Positions 24,503-32,530 of a stretch of 64,000 nucleotides of DNA are shown here, piece after piece (the stretch's first letter is position 1; each line of letters opens with the position of its first letter). A model generated the notes under the pieces. The model ran no database searches, was not told the DNA's origin, and saw only the letters and a program-made list of their open reading frames with translations. The translations under genes were made by a program, and so were the position numbers. The DNA is from Bacillota bacterium (GTDB lineage Bacteria > Bacillota > Clostridia > Saccharofermentanales > DTU023): NCBI GenBank assembly GCA_023426575.1, contig JAFAAL010000001.1, forward strand, positions 1-64,000, given 5' to 3'.

Positions 24503-26003
24503 GGAGAACGGGCTGATCGGACGTCGACGTCGGCGTCTCCTTCTCCTTGTCCTTATTCTTCTTGTCCTTCTCGCTCAAGGTGAAAATATTTGAGAAGGCG
24601 GGGTAGCTATAAGTCACGATAAAGTCGCGCTTGATCACAACGCCATTTTTCAACCAGAGCCGATACAGGCTCGTCTTGTAGCCGGGTTGCGCCTTGCGGT
24701 AGACCTCAGTCTCGCCCTCGGCCAAATCTGCAGAATAGCGCGTCTCATCAGGACCTGGCTCGATCGTCTCGTGATGCTCGACCTGAAGCTCTGTCGTCAC
24801 ACCCGCTTCTCGGGCCGGTCCATAGATCTCAAAGACGACGGACGGCTCGGCATAGTAGGCGACGAGCTTGACTGGCCCCGAGAGACCGTTGCGAATCTTG
24901 AGATCCGCCCAGCCGTAGGCGACCATCGCATCTTGACCGAGCGCGGCATAGTCTGAAGGCAGGTCGTGATTATGGGCCTCGACGATGTCGAGACCTGCGA
25001 GGACCGCCGCCTGAAACATCGTCGTCGAGGTTTGACAGATACCGCCTCCGAGACCAGAAATCGTCACGCCATCAGACTGCATCCCGGCATCCGCCCAGCC
25101 ATCCCCCGGTAAAAAATGACCCATGACAGTCATGAAAGAATAGACCTGGCCAGGGGCTAAAATAGTCCCATTGATCTTCTCGCAGGAGAGGATGAGATTG
25201 TGCACACGGCTGGCATCGTAATAGGGAATATTGGTGTAAGAACTGGCGAGGAAAGTGAAGTCGGCCTTGAGGTCGTCGGCCTTGACCTCAGCCTCGACAG
25301 TCTCGAGGTTCAGCTCGATGCGACCTGCAATGTCACCGCCGGCGATACGCTCCTCGAGAAGGCGCTTCAAAGACTCACGTTTGAGCTTATAACCGGGCTT
25401 CTCGGGCTCGACCTTTTGCTTGCCCTGCCTATCGGTGACAAAGCGCGCGTCGACAGGCTCGCGTTCAAACTTCTCCACCACCTGGTCGACAAAGCTGTCC
25501 AGCTTCTCAGGGGAGATTTTGAAGGGGAGCTTCAGACGGCCCTCAGTCTGTTCGCGAATTGCGCTTTCTAGCTCCCGCTCGAGGGCCTCGCGATCGAGCT
25601 CGAGACCAAGCTCTCGAAGCTTGATGCTCAAGTCATCACTCTTATGGTAGAGCGTGAGCTCGCGCTCGAGAAAGCGCTCCAAGAATTTTTCAACTGCGGC
25701 AAAGGCCTCCGCCTGAGTCAGCCCCGAGATATTGATCTCACCCAGGGTGACAGCGTCACCGAGAATGTCCTGTCTCGTGGAAGCCGTTGTCTCCTTGCGC
25801 TCTGTCACGCTCAATGTGCGCAGGACATTTTGCTGTTCGAGAGCCTGATAATTGCGCTGCCAGGCCCAGTAGATCGCGATGAGTGCTACAGCCAGCAGTA
25901 CGAATGAGAGGATCAGGCGCCGCTTCTCCCGCTGAGAGCGTGAGCCGCGCCGACGGGACGATGTCCCTGTCTTCTCTTGATTTGATTTGAATTGCCGTGC
26001 CAT
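24471..26003 (-). CDS. VanW-family envelope protein
   Basis: 510 residues. A basic cytoplasmic start, one membrane anchor (LILSFVLLAVALIAIYWAW), a peptidoglycan-binding-like region (about residues 80-230) rich in charged helices, then the VanW domain with NLILSCEKINGTILAPGQVY, GGGICQTSTTMFQAAVLAGL and EAHNHDLPSDYAALGQDAMV. A G5-like segment follows (KAQPGYKTSLYRLWLKNG) and the C-terminal tail is Lys/Glu then Ser/Pro/Thr-rich. VanW proteins are linked to cell-envelope functions in Gram-positive bacteria, but the biochemical role is unsettled. AAAGGAGAGG precedes ATG. It follows the SH3-NlpC/P60 gene by 39 nt and is likely co-transcribed. Confidence 0.85.
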   Translation of the reverse strand: MARQFKSNQEKTGTSSRRRGSRSQREKRRLILSFVLLAVALIAIYWAWQRNYQALEQQNVLRTLSVTERKETTASTRQDILGDAVTLGEINISGLTQAEAFAAVEKFLERFLERELTLYHKSDDLSIKLRELGLELDREALERELESAIREQTEGRLKLPFKISPEKLDSFVDQVVEKFEREPVDARFVTDRQGKQKVEPEKPGYKLKRESLKRLLEERIAGGDIAGRIELNLETVEAEVKADDLKADFTFLASSYTNIPYYDASRVHNLILSCEKINGTILAPGQVYSFMTVMGHFLPGDGWADAGMQSDGVTISGLGGGICQTSTTMFQAAVLAGLDIVEAHNHDLPSDYAALGQDAMVAYGWADLKIRNGLSGPVKLVAYYAEPSVVFEIYGPAREAGVTTELQVEHHETIEPGPDETRYSADLAEGETEVYRKAQPGYKTSLYRLWLKNGVVIKRDFIVTYSYPAFSNIFTLSEKDKKNKDKEKETPTSTSDQPVLPTPNTNPDWP

Positions 26004-26042
26004 TCACCTCTCCTTTGACCGACATGACATCTAGCTTAAATC

Positions 26043-27587
26043 TTAGTAGAAAATACGTCTGACGTGCGCAATTTGGGGCATGTACCACTCGAGCTTATCG
26101 ACATTGACGCCCGTGGCGGGAGTCCCCGCGTGGACAATCTGACCATTGCCAATATAAATCATCGAGTGATAGATGTCGCCGCCCTGGCCGAGCAAGATGA
26201 TATCGCCAGGGAGCAGATTGTTGACGTTGCCGTTCCAGTTGACGGGGCTGCCCGCATGGACCTGGTCGTAAGTCGTCCGACCGACGCTAACGCCCATCTG
26301 GCCCAGTAGGAATTGGACGAAGCCAGAGCAGTCAAAGGCGTCAGGACCACAGGCTCCGAGCACATAGGGCTTGCCGACGTGTTGGAGGGCGAGGTTGACC
26401 AGTCCGAGCCCGCCTGCCGACTCCTGTGCGATCGGCGTCTCTTCCTGATACCATTCGTTCTGATCGACAAATTCCTCATAGTCCGTAATCTGCTCACCCG
26501 ATCCCTCCTGGACGAGGTCGACGGCCTCGACAGGATCGAACTGCACATAGTCGCTGTAAATATAGCCGATCTCCCCACTGGGCAACTGGACCTGATACCA
26601 ATCGATGCCGTAGGCCAAGCACTGGATAGAGTCGCCATAGTAGAGCTCGCCGATGATCTCTGAATCCGTCGTCGGCTCCTTGCGGATGCGGACACCTGAG
26701 TTATTGGAATAGAGGGTCGCATTGAGCGGGGTCAGGTTATTGAGTTCCTGATCGGTCAAGCTGACGACCTCTTGTTTTTCGTGTTCAATCTCTACTTCGC
26801 GCAGCAGTTCCTTATAAATGTAGCCTGCAGTTCCATCCTGAAAGATGACATAGGACCAGATGCCGTTGCTTGAGACCTCCCAGACGAAGTCGCCGCGTAC
26901 GGCCTCGCCGAGCTTGGGCGCATTGATATCGGCATCCTGGCGGATGTTGGCAATCTCGGCAAAGACCCAGAGCTGCACCCCAGTATCCTGGAAATTGCCC
27001 ATTTCAAAGGCCGCCGAAAGAGGCAGATCGTAAGTTTTCTCTACAGTATCTTCCTGAATCTGAATATTGAGATTTTGCGGAATTTGTGCCTGAAGTTTCT
27101 GAACCTGTTCGCGGACAATCTCGCCCATCTGTGACTGGACGTCATTCATCTCTCCGAGCTGATAGTCTGAGAGCTCGGCCTCGCCGAGATCTACGCTCTT
27201 GCCCTTGTCGAGGAGCTCATTCATCTCAGCCATGACGGCCATTGCCTTCTCGCGCTCGATGCGGCGCTCAACGCGATGAGACTTCTCCGTCGGCGCGGTC
27301 GTCATGAGCAGGTCGGGCTGAGACTCGGTCTCTTGAATGAGCGCCAGCGTCTCGGTAGGAGCTGTCTCGGTCCGGGGGATGATGGGGTGTAAGGAAACTT
27401 GTTCACGATTGCGACTCTCCTCACCGCGTAGAAAGTACCACACCGCGAGGATGAAGAGGACGGAGAGCACAGAGACGACAGCCAAGGCAATGTGGAGACC
27501 CCGACCCGAGCGCGGCGGCGCAACAGGACAGGAATTATAGTACTGTGCCTCTTTATAATCTCGATCGTTTGCACGTTTTCTCGCCAA
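26043..27587 (-). CDS. SH3-domain NlpC/P60 peptidoglycan hydrolase, membrane-anchored
   Basis: 514 residues from TTG 27587, chosen because GGAGG lies exactly 5 nt upstream; an in-frame GTG at 27623 lacks a good site. One membrane segment (GLHIALAVVSVLSVLFILAVWY), a Glu/Gln-rich helical stretch, two bacterial SH3 repeats (from about VWVFAEIANIRQDADINAPK and from NNSGVRIRKEPTTDSEIIG), then a C-terminal NlpC/P60 domain with catalytic Cys in DAFDCSGFVQFLL, LLPGDIILLGQGG and a His-containing IYHSMIYIGNGQIVHAG. It cuts peptide cross-links in peptidoglycan. TACAAT on the minus strand at 27654-27659 may be its -10 element. Contrast the inactive paralogue-like protein at 12885-13961. Confidence 0.88.
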   Translation of the reverse strand: MARKRANDRDYKEAQYYNSCPVAPPRSGRGLHIALAVVSVLSVLFILAVWYFLRGEESRNREQVSLHPIIPRTETAPTETLALIQETESQPDLLMTTAPTEKSHRVERRIEREKAMAVMAEMNELLDKGKSVDLGEAELSDYQLGEMNDVQSQMGEIVREQVQKLQAQIPQNLNIQIQEDTVEKTYDLPLSAAFEMGNFQDTGVQLWVFAEIANIRQDADINAPKLGEAVRGDFVWEVSSNGIWSYVIFQDGTAGYIYKELLREVEIEHEKQEVVSLTDQELNNLTPLNATLYSNNSGVRIRKEPTTDSEIIGELYYGDSIQCLAYGIDWYQVQLPSGEIGYIYSDYVQFDPVEAVDLVQEGSGEQITDYEEFVDQNEWYQEETPIAQESAGGLGLVNLALQHVGKPYVLGACGPDAFDCSGFVQFLLGQMGVSVGRTTYDQVHAGSPVNWNGNVNNLLPGDIILLGQGGDIYHSMIYIGNGQIVHAGTPATGVNVDKLEWYMPQIAHVRRIFY

Positions 27588-27759
27588 GATGACCTCCAAG
27601 ATTGAGCTGGGCCCAATTTCCACGCTCTTCTTCTGTCTCCAGATAGAACCCCTATTGTAGGCTTCTTATCCCTCTTATTCTAGTCGAGTTCGGCAGTCCT
27701 TGTATTACAGCTTCATTTCAGAGACATCCCATTCTCAAGATCAGGGGATTCTCCCACTC

Positions 27760-28281
27760 TCAAGAGCGCTGCCAGAAGTCGATGCGCGGGCTGTACGGCA
27801 GGGAGAACTTGTGCCCTGCGGCACGCATGAGTTCCGCCTTGTACAGCCAGAGATCCTGATTATAGCCTGAGCGGCGCGCGAGCCAGTCGAGACTCTCCTC
27901 CGTCTGAAGGGCCTCCATAAAGTCCGCATCCGAAATTAAAAGTTCTGCCGCAAAAAAATTCGCCTCCCGCTCGAGCTTTGAGCGAGGGTCGAAGAGGCTA
28001 TGTTCAATGAATTCCTGGCCCGCCTCAATATATTCTTCGTGGAGACAGTGATGGCCGAGCTCATGGGCGACAATCTCCGCCACCTGAGGCTCTGGCAAGT
28101 CCGCCTTGTAGAATATGCAGGGCCATTGCCCAACCTTGGCATACATCCCGCGCAGATCGTGAAAGTTGTGGCGCGGATAGAGGTGAATGCCCTCAGCCTC
28201 GGCGAGAACGAGCGGCGCCCGCGTCTCATGACGTGCCAGAAGTGCGTTCACTGCCGCACGGATGTAGTCGTGAGAGGCCAA
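27760..28281 (-). CDS. ImmA/IrrE-type metallopeptidase (M78) paired with XRE repressor
   Basis: 173 residues from a TTG start three bases after the repressor stop. The zinc signature HELGHHCLHEEY (HExxH, near residue 94) and the downstream EREANFFAAELLI (third ligand Glu) define the IrrE/ImmA family. In Bacillus ICEBs1, ImmA cleaves the repressor ImmR; in Deinococcus, IrrE cleaves DdrO after DNA damage. By analogy this protease should inactivate the repressor encoded at 28285-28746. The operon order (repressor then protease) is the usual one. Unlike the mobile-element cases, no integrase or phage gene is nearby; the divergent gene is dinB. Function is inferred from family and context. Confidence 0.88.
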   Translation of the reverse strand: MASHDYIRAAVNALLARHETRAPLVLAEAEGIHLYPRHNFHDLRGMYAKVGQWPCIFYKADLPEPQVAEIVAHELGHHCLHEEYIEAGQEFIEHSLFDPRSKLEREANFFAAELLISDADFMEALQTEESLDWLARRSGYNQDLWLYKAELMRAAGHKFSLPYSPRIDFWQRS

Positions 28282-28284
28282 GAG

Positions 28285-28746
28285 CTATTCTCTCCCCTCA
28301 GAATCCGCAGGAGCTCCCTCTCTGCCTGCTGCCCTCTCGCTGCGTCGACTCTCCCAGTATGCCTGGCTGATCGCCTCCATCGCTGCATCGCGGTCACTCT
28401 CACTGAGATAGCCTCCGGCAAAGAGCGTTGTCAGGTGACTGACCAGGTCCTCCACGGCCGTGGGGCCATGCCAGCCCGACCAATTATAGCTCTCCAGCTC
28501 CTGCTCCACCTGATCCCCTCGGAGGAGATAGTCCACCGAGACCTCGAACTCATCGGCAAGCCGACGCAGAACAGACTGCCGTCTCGGCTGTGATACGCCC
28601 TGCTCATAATTGATCAGCGTGCGGATGGAGACTCCGACACGCTCGGCCAGAACCTTCTGGCTCAGACGTTTCTCGCGTCTCAGCCGCCTCAGCTTAGCGC
28701 CAAATTCACGGCTCTGCTCAGCCTGTGTCCGTTCTTCTCTCTCCAT
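28285..28746 (-). CDS. XRE-family transcriptional repressor (ImmR/DdrO-like)
   Basis: 153 residues. The N-terminal HTH is clear at about residues 15-75: FGAKLRRLRREKRLSQKVLA, then AERVGVSIRTLINYEQGVSQ. The C-terminal part has LTTLFAGGYLSESDRDAAM and AISQAYWESRR, the pattern I associate with repressors encoded next to ImmA-type proteases. AGGAGGT sits 5 nt before ATG. Its probable -10 (TATATT, minus strand) lies inside the palindrome at 28761-28776, which predicts autorepression. It is divergent from dinB, with three related operators in between. Confidence 0.88.
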   Translation of the reverse strand: MEREERTQAEQSREFGAKLRRLRREKRLSQKVLAERVGVSIRTLINYEQGVSQPRRQSVLRRLADEFEVSVDYLLRGDQVEQELESYNWSGWHGPTAVEDLVSHLTTLFAGGYLSESDRDAAMEAISQAYWESRRSERAAGREGAPADSEGRE

Positions 28747-28760
28747 GGTTACCTCCTATT

Positions 28761-28776
28761 CTGCAATATATTGCAG
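28761..28776. promoter_or_regulatory. Operator O1, perfect palindrome CTGCAA-TATA-TTGCAG
   Basis: A perfect 16-bp palindrome 15 bp upstream of the repressor start codon. The central TATATT, read on the minus strand, is a good -10 hexamer for the repressor gene, so binding here would block that promoter. Confidence 0.8.
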
Positions 28777-28785
28777 TTATTTTCC

Positions 28786-28814
28786 TTGCATCTGCAAGAA
28801 CTTTCAGCTAGGAT
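28786..28814 (+). promoter_or_regulatory. Putative dinB promoter
   Basis: -35-like TTGCAT (28786-28791), a 17-nt spacer and -10-like TAGGAT (28809-28814). Operator O2 fills the spacer and O3 starts 3 bp after the -10, so repressor bound at either site would cover the promoter. Confidence 0.5.
28792..28807. promoter_or_regulatory. Operator O2, imperfect copy CTGCAA-GAAC-TTTCAG
   Basis: Same 6-4-6 layout as O1 and O3, with a single mismatch (TTTCAG for TTGCAG) in the right half. Its centre is 31 bp from that of O1, about three helical turns, and 25 bp from that of O3. Confidence 0.6.
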
Positions 28815-28816
28815 AT

Positions 28817-28832
28817 CTGCAAGTACTTGCAG
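28817..28832. promoter_or_regulatory. Operator O3, perfect palindrome CTGCAA-GTAC-TTGCAG
   Basis: A perfect palindrome identical to O1 in both half-sites and extended to 20 bp of perfect symmetry (28815-28834, AT added on the left, AT on the right). It lies just after the predicted dinB -10 element, at the expected transcription start. Confidence 0.8.
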
Positions 28833-28888
28833 ATTCTGACTCTGAATCTACAGACTGATTTCACTAATGTCAAGGAGGGAGGCGGCAG

Positions 28889-28909
28889 ATGCCAGTCGAC
28901 GTCTCATGA
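28889..28909 (+). CDS. Six-codon leader peptide coupled to dinB
   Basis: ATG CCA GTC GAC GTC TCA TGA encodes MPVDVS. It has the only strong ribosome binding site in the dinB leader (AAGGAGGG, 28872-28879, 9 nt before ATG). Its stop overlaps the dinB start as ATGA (28906-28909), the classic layout of translational coupling. The alternative is that translation starts at the in-frame ATG 28867 and this mini-ORF is fortuitous. Confidence 0.45.
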   Translation: MPVDVS

Positions 28910-30189
28910 GAACTATATTGCACTGTGACATGAATGCCTTCTACGCCTCTGTTGAGATTTTGCTGCGCCCAGAGCTTGCGGGACAGCGGCTGGCCGTCGT
29001 CGGCAGTCGCGCCGACCGGCACGGCATCGTCCTCGCCAAGAGCCAAGAGGCCAAAATCTATGGTGTCAAGACGGGCGAGGCCATCTGGGAGGCCCAGAGC
29101 AAGTGCCCTGGATTGATTCTAGTCGAGCCCCACTACGAGGCCTACCTGCACTTCTCCCGTCTGGCGCGCAAGGTCTACGCCGAGTACAGCGAGCGCGTCG
29201 AGAGCTACGGTCTCGACGAGGCCTGGCTCGATCTCAGTGGTACTGAGCGCCTCTTCGGCTCTGGTGAGGCTGTCGCCGACGAATTGCGACGGCGCTTCCG
29301 CGAGGAGCTCCATCTGACGATTTCTGTCGGCGTGAGTTTTAACAAGGTCTTTGCCAAGTTTGGCTCCGACTACCAGAAGCCCGATGCGACAACTGTCATC
29401 CGCGAGACGGATTACCAGCGCCTCATCTGGCCGCGGCCCGTCGAGGAGCTCCTCGGTGTCGGCCCCGCGACCCGCCGTAAATTGGCCAAGCTCGGTATTC
29501 GCACGATCGGCGAGCTCGCCTGTTCTCCGATCAATGTCCTCGAGCGCCTCCTCGGCGTCGCTGGGCGACGCCTCCATGCCTGGGCCAATGGCCTCGACCA
29601 GGGTCAGGTCAAATTGCTGGGTGAGACCATTCCCGTCCAGTCTGTGGGGCATGGCGTCACAACGCGTTACGATCTGGAGAGCCCGCGTCAGGTGGGCGAG
29701 GTTTTCCGCTACCTGGCAAGGGATGTCTCATATCGCCTCCAGGCCGCCCACTACAAGGCAGTCGCCGTACAGATATCTGTCAAGGATCAGCATTTTCTGA
29801 CGCGGGAGTATCAGACCCCTCTGCCCTACCCCGCCCATGCGGCAAGCTCACTCGCGGCGACAGCCACAGAGCTCTTTGAGAGGAATCATCACTTTGATGC
29901 ACCCATTCGAGCTCTCGGCCTGCGCGCCATTCAACTCCGTCCTGCCGACGAGGCCGTCCAATCCCACATCTTTGCCAATTGGGAGACTTTTCAGAAGCGC
30001 GAGAAGCTCAGCACGGCCTGCTATCAGCTCGCCCAGAAATACGGAGATGATATTGTCCTCCCCGCCCGCTCGCTGCAGATGGACTACGTCGCCACGAATC
30101 CTCCCCTGCCCATCCAGCCACCAGGTCTCCCAGAGGACTGTCAAAATTACCGCGCGGACTATGAGGAGCTCTTATCGCGCAGTAGCTAA
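28906..30189 (+). CDS. dinB: DNA polymerase IV (Y-family, error-prone)
   Basis: 427 residues from ATG 28906, which gives the usual start MRTILHCDMNAFYASVE. An in-frame ATG at 28867 would add 13 residues not seen in the family and has no ribosome binding site. Catalytic carboxylates are seen in HCDMNAFYASVE (metal A) and ESYGLDEAWLDLSG (metal B). The fingers/palm (GVSFNKVFAKFGSDYQKPDA), the helix-hairpin-helix thumb (VEELLGVGPATRRKLAKLGI) and the little-finger domain follow in order. It bypasses damaged DNA with low fidelity. No canonical beta-clamp motif is obvious at the C-terminus. Expression is probably controlled by the divergent repressor-protease pair through the three palindromes. Confidence 0.95.
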   Translation: MRTILHCDMNAFYASVEILLRPELAGQRLAVVGSRADRHGIVLAKSQEAKIYGVKTGEAIWEAQSKCPGLILVEPHYEAYLHFSRLARKVYAEYSERVESYGLDEAWLDLSGTERLFGSGEAVADELRRRFREELHLTISVGVSFNKVFAKFGSDYQKPDATTVIRETDYQRLIWPRPVEELLGVGPATRRKLAKLGIRTIGELACSPINVLERLLGVAGRRLHAWANGLDQGQVKLLGETIPVQSVGHGVTTRYDLESPRQVGEVFRYLARDVSYRLQAAHYKAVAVQISVKDQHFLTREYQTPLPYPAHAASSLAATATELFERNHHFDAPIRALGLRAIQLRPADEAVQSHIFANWETFQKREKLSTACYQLAQKYGDDIVLPARSLQMDYVATNPPLPIQPPGLPEDCQNYRADYEELLSRSS

Positions 30190-30251
30190 AAGTTCACAAT
30201 GGCGTCAAATTCACTTAAGGCAGTTTTAAGATTTTGTCCTCTGGGATTCGC

Positions 30252-30257
30252 TATAAT
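30252..30257 (+). promoter_or_regulatory. -10 element directly before the response regulator start
   Basis: A perfect TATAAT (30252-30257) ends 6 nt before the ATG at 30264. Transcription starting 7 nt downstream would begin at the ATG itself, giving a leaderless mRNA. No good -35 is seen at 16-18 nt. Confidence 0.45.
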
Positions 30258-30263
30258 GGGAGT

Positions 30264-31019
30264 ATGGATTCGACGCCAAAAAATAAAGGGGACTCCTTAT
30301 ACTCTGTACTCATCGTCGACAATGACCTCGACCTCAGAAGCTCTCTTAGTTTACATCTGCGTGCAGAAACACGAGAGATCTACGAGACAGATGACGGCTA
30401 TGAGGCCATCGAGCTCGTCCGGGAGAAGCGACCTGACATTGTGCTCCTCGACGTGATGATGCCTGTCCTCAACGGTTACGACTGCGCCCAAGAAATCCGT
30501 AAATTCTCACAGGTTCCCATCATCTTTCTCTCGGCTCGGGCGACAGACCTCGACCGAATTCACGGCCTGAGCCTCGGTGCAGACGACTATCTTGCGAAGC
30601 CTTTTCATCCGCGCGAACTGAGCCTGCGCATAAAAAATCTCCTCGCGCGACAGCAGTATTCTCAGGCTGCAGGCAGAAGGGAGAGCGCCAGCGCCCCCGA
30701 GGAGAGATTGAGCTGTGGCGAGCTCCAGCTCGATCGACGCCGCCGTCTGCTCCTGCGCTCTGGGCGCGAGATCAAGTTGACCCCGACTGAATACAAAATT
30801 TTAGAATATCTGATCTCTCATTCGGGCGAGATCCACACGGCCCAAGAAATATACGCGGCCGTCTGGCAGAGCAAGCCCTATGGCGCCGAGGGTACAGTCG
30901 CCGTCCACATCCGTCACCTCAGACAGAAGATTGAGACCCATCCCGACAATCCTGAATACCTCCAGATGGTCTGGGGACACGGCTATCTCCTGGCCTCGCC
31001 AGAGAGTTCGGAAAAATAG
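30264..31019 (+). CDS. OmpR/PhoB-family response regulator (orphan)
   Basis: 251 residues. The receiver domain has the acidic pair VDNDLD, the phosphoacceptor Asp in IVLLDVMMPVLNGYD, Thr/Ser-position FLSARATDLD and Lys in LAKPFHPREL. The C-terminal winged helix follows: LTPTEYKILEYLISHSGEIH, VAVHIRHLRQKIE and VWGHGYLL. No histidine kinase is encoded on either side, so it is an orphan in this window. The ATG at 30264 is the only sensible start; GGGAG lies only 1 nt away, too close to act normally. It ends 42 nt before the convergent mgtE stop. Confidence 0.9.
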   Translation: MDSTPKNKGDSLYSVLIVDNDLDLRSSLSLHLRAETREIYETDDGYEAIELVREKRPDIVLLDVMMPVLNGYDCAQEIRKFSQVPIIFLSARATDLDRIHGLSLGADDYLAKPFHPRELSLRIKNLLARQQYSQAAGRRESASAPEERLSCGELQLDRRRRLLLRSGREIKLTPTEYKILEYLISHSGEIHTAQEIYAAVWQSKPYGAEGTVAVHIRHLRQKIETHPDNPEYLQMVWGHGYLLASPESSEK

Positions 31020-31061
31020 CCCTTGGAGGTCAGAGTCGGGGGAAGTGAGACTCCAGGGAAA

Positions 31062-32441
31062 TTAGACCCCTGGAATCCCAAAGGAACTCAGTAAGAGGTG
31101 GGCCGTTCCAAAGTAGATAAAGAGTGCCCCAGCGTCGACCAATGTCGTGATCAGCGGCGCCGCCATGATGGCAGGATCCAATTTGAGTTTCGATGCCAAG
31201 AGGGGGAGCATTCCACCCACAACTGCCGACATGAAGACCGTGACCATCAGGGCGACCGAGACGGTCAGTGCAATAATGGCCCCATAGCTGTAGTAGATGC
31301 GAATGAAGTTGATTGCCGCCAAGACAAAGCCGATGATAAAGGAGACCTTGGTCTCTTGCCAGATGACCTTGACGATGTCGGAAAATTCAATCTCACCGAG
31401 GGTCATACCACGAATCATCATCGTCGCCGTCTGAGAGCCGACGTTACCGCCCGTATCCGTCAGCATCGGAATGAAGAAAATCAGTGTGGGCAGGGCCACA
31501 AAGGCCGACTCGTAGTGCTCGAGGATGCTCCCGTTGATAAAGGCCGAGATCATCAGAAAGAGCAGCCAGGGAATACGACGCCTCGCATGATGCAAAATCG
31601 AGGTCTTGAGATAGGGGCGCTCAGATGGTGACATGGCGGCCATCTTTTCAAAGTCTTCCGTGACCTCTTCCTGGAGGATGTCGACGGCGTCGTCGACGGT
31701 GACGATGCCGACCAGGCGATTCTCGTTGTCGACCACGGGAATGGCGAGGTAGTCATAGGTATGGAAGAGCTGGGCAACGGCCTCCTGGTCGTCCAGGGTG
31801 TAGGCTTTGATAATATCTGTCTCCATCAAATTCTCGATCAGATCGTCATCTTGAGCTAGGAGCAGCGCCTTGACGGAAACGACCCCCTCGAGCACCCGGT
31901 CACGGTTGGTGACGTAACAGGTGTAGATGGTCTCGCGATCCTCGCCGTGCTTGCGCAGGTGATCGATGGCCTCACGGACCGTCATCTTCTTCTTCAGATC
32001 GGTGAACTCGGCCGTCATGATCGAACCCGCGGAATCTTCGGGATATTGGAGGTAGTGATTGATCAGGTCACGCTTCTCGCTGTCCGTAAAGGAGAGAATC
32101 CGGCGCACGACGTTGGCCGGCATCTCCTCGAGGAAGTCGACGGCGTCGTCGACGAAGAGCTTGTCGAGCATATCGGCCACTTCCTTGTCAGAAAAGGCCG
32201 AGGCCAGGGCCTGCTGGGAAGAGGCCTCGAGGTGAGCAAAGACTTCGGCGCCGATGTCCTTGGGCAGCATTCTAAAGACGACAGCGGCCTGTTCCTCGCT
32301 GAGTTCTTCTAAAAAGTCAGAGATGTCGACCACATTGTCATCAATAATTTCATGACGCAATTTGAGATAGCGTCGGTCTTCTAAGAGTTCTTCGAGATAC
32401 TTCCAATATTCTTCACGCGAGACAAAGTCATCCATCTGCAT
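31062..32441 (-). CDS. mgtE: MgtE-type magnesium transporter
   Basis: 459 residues. MgtE is a homodimeric Mg2+ channel gated by its cytosolic part. The order is intact: N domain of acidic alpha-helical repeats (SDFLEELSEEQAAVVFRMLP, FVDDAVDFLEEMPANVVRRI), tandem CBS domains (DRVLEGVVSVKALLLA, NRLVGIVTVDDAVDILQEE), then five membrane helices with the pore segment LTDTGGNVGSQTATMMIRG. I set the start at ATG 32441, where AGAGGTGG lies 5 nt upstream; the frame stays open further up only because it runs back into tRNA-Val. No M-box is visible in the 90-nt leader. The coding end forms a small inverted repeat (31052-31074). Confidence 0.95.
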   Translation of the reverse strand: MQMDDFVSREEYWKYLEELLEDRRYLKLRHEIIDDNVVDISDFLEELSEEQAAVVFRMLPKDIGAEVFAHLEASSQQALASAFSDKEVADMLDKLFVDDAVDFLEEMPANVVRRILSFTDSEKRDLINHYLQYPEDSAGSIMTAEFTDLKKKMTVREAIDHLRKHGEDRETIYTCYVTNRDRVLEGVVSVKALLLAQDDDLIENLMETDIIKAYTLDDQEAVAQLFHTYDYLAIPVVDNENRLVGIVTVDDAVDILQEEVTEDFEKMAAMSPSERPYLKTSILHHARRRIPWLLFLMISAFINGSILEHYESAFVALPTLIFFIPMLTDTGGNVGSQTATMMIRGMTLGEIEFSDIVKVIWQETKVSFIIGFVLAAINFIRIYYSYGAIIALTVSVALMVTVFMSAVVGGMLPLLASKLKLDPAIMAAPLITTLVDAGALFIYFGTAHLLLSSFGIPGV

Positions 32442-32494
32442 GTCCGCCACCTCTTTCTCATCGATTTGGCCTGAACACGAAGGGCATAAAAGAC

Positions 32495-32526
32495 GAAAGC
32501 CCCGAAACGCAAACGTTCGGAGCTTC
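32495..32526 (-). terminator. Hairpin between tRNA-Val(GAC) and mgtE
   Basis: On the minus strand GAAGCTCCGAACG and CGTTTCGGGGCTTTC form a long stem with a 4-nt loop and one bulge, then GTCTTTT. It is probably the tRNA terminator; mgtE would then need read-through or its own promoter. Confidence 0.6.
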
Positions 32527-32530
32527 CTGA

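Noticed and set aside
28747..28905. Mobile genetic element around the ImmR/ImmA-like pair
   Set aside because: No integrase, excisionase, relaxase or att-like repeats are visible; the flanking genes are an envelope hydrolase and dinB/response regulator with similar composition.
31052..31074. Inverted repeat TCCAGGG/CCCTGGA as a bidirectional terminator between the response regulator and mgtE
   Set aside because: It overlaps the last MgtE codons and lacks a T-run on either side, so it is at most a weak hairpin.
32442..32530. Magnesium riboswitch (M-box) before mgtE
   Set aside because: The leader is under 90 nt and holds only one hairpin that fits a tRNA terminator; it is too short for an M-box.
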